DNA of 8,562 nucleotides from Treponema sp. (GTDB taxonomy: Bacteria > Spirochaetota > Spirochaetia > Treponematales > Treponemataceae). Positions 6,291 through 8,562 of this stretch are shown here, in pieces. Where the stretch lies: positions 1-8,562 of the forward strand of contig JAFTEK010000177.1 in the NCBI GenBank assembly GCA_017453705.1, written 5' to 3'. A program made the position numbers and the translations under genes. Position 1 is the first letter of the stretch; every line of letters starts with the position of its first letter. The notes under the pieces were generated by a model that had not been told where the DNA came from, did no database searches, and saw only the letters and a program-made list of their open reading frames with translations.

Positions 6291-7829
6291 CTACAGGCTG
6301 GCTAATTTCTCGTTCACGAGCTTGGCGGCAATCTTTGGGTTTGCCTTGCCCTTGCTCTCTTTCATAACCTGGCCGGTGAGCCAGCCGATTACGTTGCTCT
6401 TGCCGCCCTTGAAGTCGGCTATGGCCTTGGGGTTTGCCTCGATTATCCTGTTGACAATCTCCTTTATCGCGCCGTCATCGCTGACTTGCTCCATGCCCTT
6501 GTCCTTTATGATTTCATCGGGCATCTTGCTGGAAGCGAGCATCTCGGCGAATACCTCTTTGCCCTGGGCATTGGAGATGCGGCCGGAGTCTATTGCGTTG
6601 ACCAGGCCTGTTATATGCCGGGGGGTGATGGAGACATCGTTTATAGTCAGGTTCTTCTCGTTTAGGACTGCAAGCAGCTCTGCGAGGATCCAGTTGGCCA
6701 CCTTCTTTACGTCCTTGGCATCCTTTGCCGCCTCCTCGAACCAGTTTGCAAGGTCGCGGCTGGTCGTCAGCGTGTCAACGTCAAAGTCGGAAAGACCGTA
6801 TTCCTGCCGAAGCCTATTGCGCTTGGCCTCTGGAAGTTCTCCAACCCTGCCTTCCGCGCGTTCAACGAGTTCGTCCTCAACGGTGAAGGGCTTTATGTCC
6901 GGCTCCACGACAAAACGGTAGTCCACAAAGGAGTTCTTTGTGCGCTGGATTACGGTCTGGCCTTTTTCTTCGTCCCAGCCCATTGTCACCTTGAATCCTG
7001 GGTTGAACTCCTGCCTGTCTTCCTGGAACTCCTTGAGCTGCCTCTGTGCCTCGTAAGTGCAGGCTTCGCGGATGGACTTGAATGAGTTCAGGTTCTTTAT
7101 CTCGGAAATGGGCGTGTGCCAGAGCTTGCCGTCCTCCCAGACGTTCAGGTTGATGTTGGCATCGCACCTCATGTTGCCTTCCTCAAGGTTTCCGTTTGTC
7201 ACCTTGACGTAGCGGAGGATTTCCTGCACTGTCTCCATAAAGAGGGCTGCTTCCTCCGGGCTGGTCATGTCGGGTTTGGTGACAATCTCGATGAGGGGGG
7301 TTCCCGAGCGGTTGTACTCTATGTAAGAATGCTTGCCCGGCAGGTGGAGGGACTTACCTACGTCCTCCTCCAGGTGAATCCGCTCCACGCGGACGCGGCG
7401 GTACTTGCCGCCCTCCTGGATGCAGTCCTGCCCGATGAAGTTGGTCGGGCGGAACTTGGCCCCGCCCTGCCTCTGGTCGGCGGGGTACTTCGCCATCGGC
7501 AGGTCAACGTGCCCGTCCGTGCAGAGGGGGATGTCGTACTGGGTTATCTGGTAGCCCTTTGTCAGGTCAGGGTAGAAGTAGTGCTTGCGGTCAAATTTGG
7601 TGAAGCGGGCGATGTCGCAGTTGAGCGCGAGCCCCGCGACGGCCCCGAGCTCCACGTAGCCCTTGCTTATCCGGGGCATCGCGCCCGGCAGTCCCAGGCA
7701 GACAGGGCAGACCCTGGTGTTGGGCATGCCGCCGTATCTATTCTCACAGGCACAGAATGCCTTCGTCTTAGTCAGAAGCTGGGTATGAATCTCACAGCCT
7801 ATCACGATTTCCCACTTGTCTATAGCCAT
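6291..7829 (-). CDS. gatB: aspartyl/glutamyl-tRNA amidotransferase subunit B
   Basis: GatB is the kinase and tRNA-binding subunit of the GatCAB complex, which converts Glu-tRNA(Gln) and/or Asp-tRNA(Asn) to the correctly charged form. The 512-residue product starts with the family pattern WEIVIGCEIHTQL, so the ATG at 7829 is the right start. Cys26-x-Cys28 and Cys41-x2-Cys44 form the zinc site. HYFYPDL.KGYQITQYD (83-99), the GatB signature YNRSGTPLIEI (172-182) and EEGNMRCDANIN are all intact. The C-terminal GatB/YqeY region covers about 363-512, with GKANP near the end. It is longer than the roughly 475 residues of Staphylococcus aureus GatB, largely through an extra segment near residues 112-141. 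gatA and gatC are not adjacent upstream, because eda is divergent there. No Shine-Dalgarno precedes the ATG, and the promoter lies so close that the mRNA may be leaderless. Confidence 0.96.
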   Translation of the reverse strand: MAIDKWEIVIGCEIHTQLLTKTKAFCACENRYGGMPNTRVCPVCLGLPGAMPRISKGYVELGAVAGLALNCDIARFTKFDRKHYFYPDLTKGYQITQYDIPLCTDGHVDLPMAKYPADQRQGGAKFRPTNFIGQDCIQEGGKYRRVRVERIHLEEDVGKSLHLPGKHSYIEYNRSGTPLIEIVTKPDMTSPEEAALFMETVQEILRYVKVTNGNLEEGNMRCDANINLNVWEDGKLWHTPISEIKNLNSFKSIREACTYEAQRQLKEFQEDRQEFNPGFKVTMGWDEEKGQTVIQRTKNSFVDYRFVVEPDIKPFTVEDELVERAEGRVGELPEAKRNRLRQEYGLSDFDVDTLTTSRDLANWFEEAAKDAKDVKKVANWILAELLAVLNEKNLTINDVSITPRHITGLVNAIDSGRISNAQGKEVFAEMLASSKMPDEIIKDKGMEQVSDDGAIKEIVNRIIEANPKAIADFKGGKSNVIGWLTGQVMKESKGKANPKIAAKLVNEKLASL

Positions 7830-7835
7830 AGGCCG

Positions 7836-7864
7836 ATTCTACCGCATTTGCGCAAAAAGGACAA
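7836..7864 (-). promoter_or_regulatory. gatB promoter, close to the start codon
   Basis: On the minus strand, -35 TTGTCC (7864-7859), a 17-base spacer and -10 TAGAAT (7841-7836) are followed by only six bases before the gatB ATG at 7829. The usual start point, six to nine bases past the -10 box, falls at 7830-7827, that is at the ATG itself. A 10-bp palindrome sits in the spacer. Confidence 0.72.
7847..7856. repeat. 10-bp palindrome TTTGCGCAAA in the gatB promoter spacer
   Basis: TTTGCGCAAA is a perfect palindrome lying entirely between the -35 and -10 boxes of the gatB promoter. Its place suits a repressor site, but a 10-bp palindrome can also arise by chance. Confidence 0.5.
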
Positions 7865-7872
7865 TCACCGTT

Positions 7873-7893
7873 CCGCCCTTGTTAAAGCGGCGG
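7873..7893. repeat. imperfect inverted repeat over the eda -35 box
   Basis: Arms CCGCC (7873-7877) and GGCGG (7889-7893) are mirrored, and inside them CTT (7878-7880) pairs with AAG (7885-7887) around GTTA, leaving one bulged C at 7888. The repeat includes the whole -35 box TTGTTA of the eda promoter, where a repressor could block RNA polymerase. Confidence 0.5.
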
Positions 7894-7907
7894 GCATGTA
7901 GTAGAAT
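7879..7907 (+). promoter_or_regulatory. eda promoter
   Basis: -35 TTGTTA (7879-7884), a 17-base spacer and -10 TAGAAT (7902-7907) give a start near 7914 and a leader of only about 15 bases. The -10 box is identical to that of the divergent gatB promoter. The -35 boxes point away from the genes and lie 14 bases apart (7865-7878), so factors bound between them could act on both genes. Confidence 0.7.
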
Positions 7908-7929
7908 GGAAAAAGAGGTTTTCTGAAAG

Positions 7930-8562
7930 ATGAACGAGTTCAATGCAAAAATAGCTGAGATCGGCATAGTGCCGGTCATCAAGCTGAACAACCCGGAGCG
8001 CGATGCCGCCCCGCTGGCAAAAGCCCTGTGCGAGGGAGGCGTTCCCGTCGCGGAGGTGACATTCCGTGCCGAGGGGGCGGACAAGGCCATCGCCATAATG
8101 CGGAAGGAGCGGCCGGAGATGCTTGTCGGGGCGGGCACGGTGACCCGCACCGAGCAAATTGACAGGGTGAAGGAAGTCGGCGGAAAGTTCGTCGTGACCC
8201 CGGGATTCGACGCGGAGCTTGTCGCCTACGCTCAGAAAGCGGGGCTGCCGATTTTCCCCGGCTGCACGTCCGCGACGGACTACCATGCCGCGCTCAAGTT
8301 CGGCCTTGAGATAATCAAATTCTTCCCGGCGGAGCAGGAGGGCGGGCTTGCCAAGATAAAGGCCCTTGCCGCCCCCTTCCCCATGTTCAAGGTCATGCCG
8401 ACGGGAGGAATCTCTCTCAAAAACCTCGCCGAATACATCTCCTGCCCGGTCATAGCGGCTTGCGGCGGCTCCTACATGGTCAAGGCTGAGCTGATTGACG
8501 GGCAGAACTGGGCGGAAGTCACCCGCCTCTGCAAGGAATCAAGGAAAATCATAGAGGAGGCC
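7930..8562 (+). CDS. eda: KDPG/KHG aldolase, 3' end beyond the window
   Basis: The frame is open for 211 codons to the window edge; since KDPG aldolases are usually about 205-215 residues, only a few are probably missing. The enzyme splits 2-keto-3-deoxy-6-phosphogluconate into pyruvate and glyceraldehyde 3-phosphate, the last step of hexuronate and Entner-Doudoroff breakdown. Glu42 and Arg46 in VAEVTFR match Glu45 and Arg49 of the E. coli enzyme, and IIKFFPAE holds the Schiff-base Lys130 (Lys133 in E. coli). GAGTVT, TPGF, FPGCTS and MPTGGIS complete the family pattern. Ribosome-binding signals are weak: GAGG lies 11 bases upstream and GAAAG touches the ATG. It is transcribed away from gatB-regulator-uxaC and joins uxaC in the same pathway; kdgK would be a natural downstream neighbour (inference). 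Confidence 0.94.
   Translation, partial: MNEFNAKIAEIGIVPVIKLNNPERDAAPLAKALCEGGVPVAEVTFRAEGADKAIAIMRKERPEMLVGAGTVTRTEQIDRVKEVGGKFVVTPGFDAELVAYAQKAGLPIFPGCTSATDYHAALKFGLEIIKFFPAEQEGGLAKIKALAAPFPMFKVMPTGGISLKNLAEYISCPVIAACGGSYMVKAELIDGQNWAEVTRLCKESRKIIEEA

Larger units (their letters stand above)
7830..7929. other. shared gatB-eda control region
   Basis: This 100-bp gap carries both divergent promoters and two inverted repeats. Nothing suggests a small RNA or a riboswitch; both predicted leaders are too short for one. Confidence 0.65.

Noticed and set aside
6235..6921. Plus-strand open frame of 228 codons with hydrophobic, Ser-rich product
   Set aside because: It covers the end of gatB and the start of the regulator on the opposite strand. 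The apparent membrane segments come from reverse reading of Lys/Glu/Ala-rich helices; no ribosome-binding signal or family motif supports it.
7116..7901. Long plus-strand open frame (261 codons) opposite gatB
   Set aside because: It lies antisense to a fully conserved GatB. Its product is a Val/Leu/Ala-rich string without family motifs, as expected from reading GC-rich codons backwards.
7873..7929. Riboswitch or attenuator ahead of eda
   Set aside because: The GC-rich inverted repeat lies upstream of the predicted transcription start, and the remaining leader of about 15 bases is too short for an RNA switch.

Overview
The window looks like a chromosomal segment of a spirochaete, most likely a Treponema of moderate G+C. 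This is inferred, not proven. The grounds are a lipoprotein fusing cyclophilin to FKBP (a dual-family immunophilin already described from Treponema denticola), a DUF2804-type protein, a Jag/KhpB gene followed by a peptidyl-prolyl isomerase gene, and a tRNA-Cys gene without an encoded CCA. No mobile element, phage gene, CRISPR array or rRNA gene is visible, and coding density is high. The only sizeable gene-free stretches are two gaps of about 100 bp, at 4087-4186 and 7830-7929, and both carry recognisable control signals.

Left part (1-4010, + strand): the 3' end of jag/khpB (R3H RNA-binding domain), an exported protein of unknown function, the cyclophilin-FKBP lipoprotein, a CAP/SCP-domain lipoprotein and a DUF2804 protein. 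Gaps are 16 to 54 bp with no convincing terminator between them, so all or part may be read as one transcript. Three of the five products carry export signals, which gives this part an envelope theme.

Middle (4015-4190, - strand): tRNA-Cys(GCA) with its own well-formed sigma-70 promoter. Upstream of it lies a hairpin that probably ends the uxaC transcript. The tRNA and the DUF2804 gene converge with only four bases between them.

Right part (4187-7829, - strand): a tight unit gatB - NarL/FixJ response regulator - uxaC, with gaps of 20 and 14 bp. It combines a translation-fidelity enzyme subunit, an orphan regulator and a hexuronate isomerase. The gatB promoter is placed so that transcription should begin at or next to the ATG, which suggests a leaderless mRNA.

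Far right (7930 to end, + strand): a divergently transcribed KDPG aldolase gene (eda), cut by the window edge near its 3' end. UxaC (first step of glucuronate/galacturonate breakdown) and Eda (last step) on either side of gatB suggest an organism that uses pectin- or glucuronoxylan-derived uronic acids. The two divergent promoters share the architecture TTGTNN-17 bp-TAGAAT. Two inverted repeats lie in or over them and are operator candidates.

I did not find a clearly unprecedented system. The points most worth a second look are the predicted leaderless gatB, the shared control region between gatB and eda, the unusual gatB-regulator-uxaC unit, and the uncharacterised exported protein next to jag.
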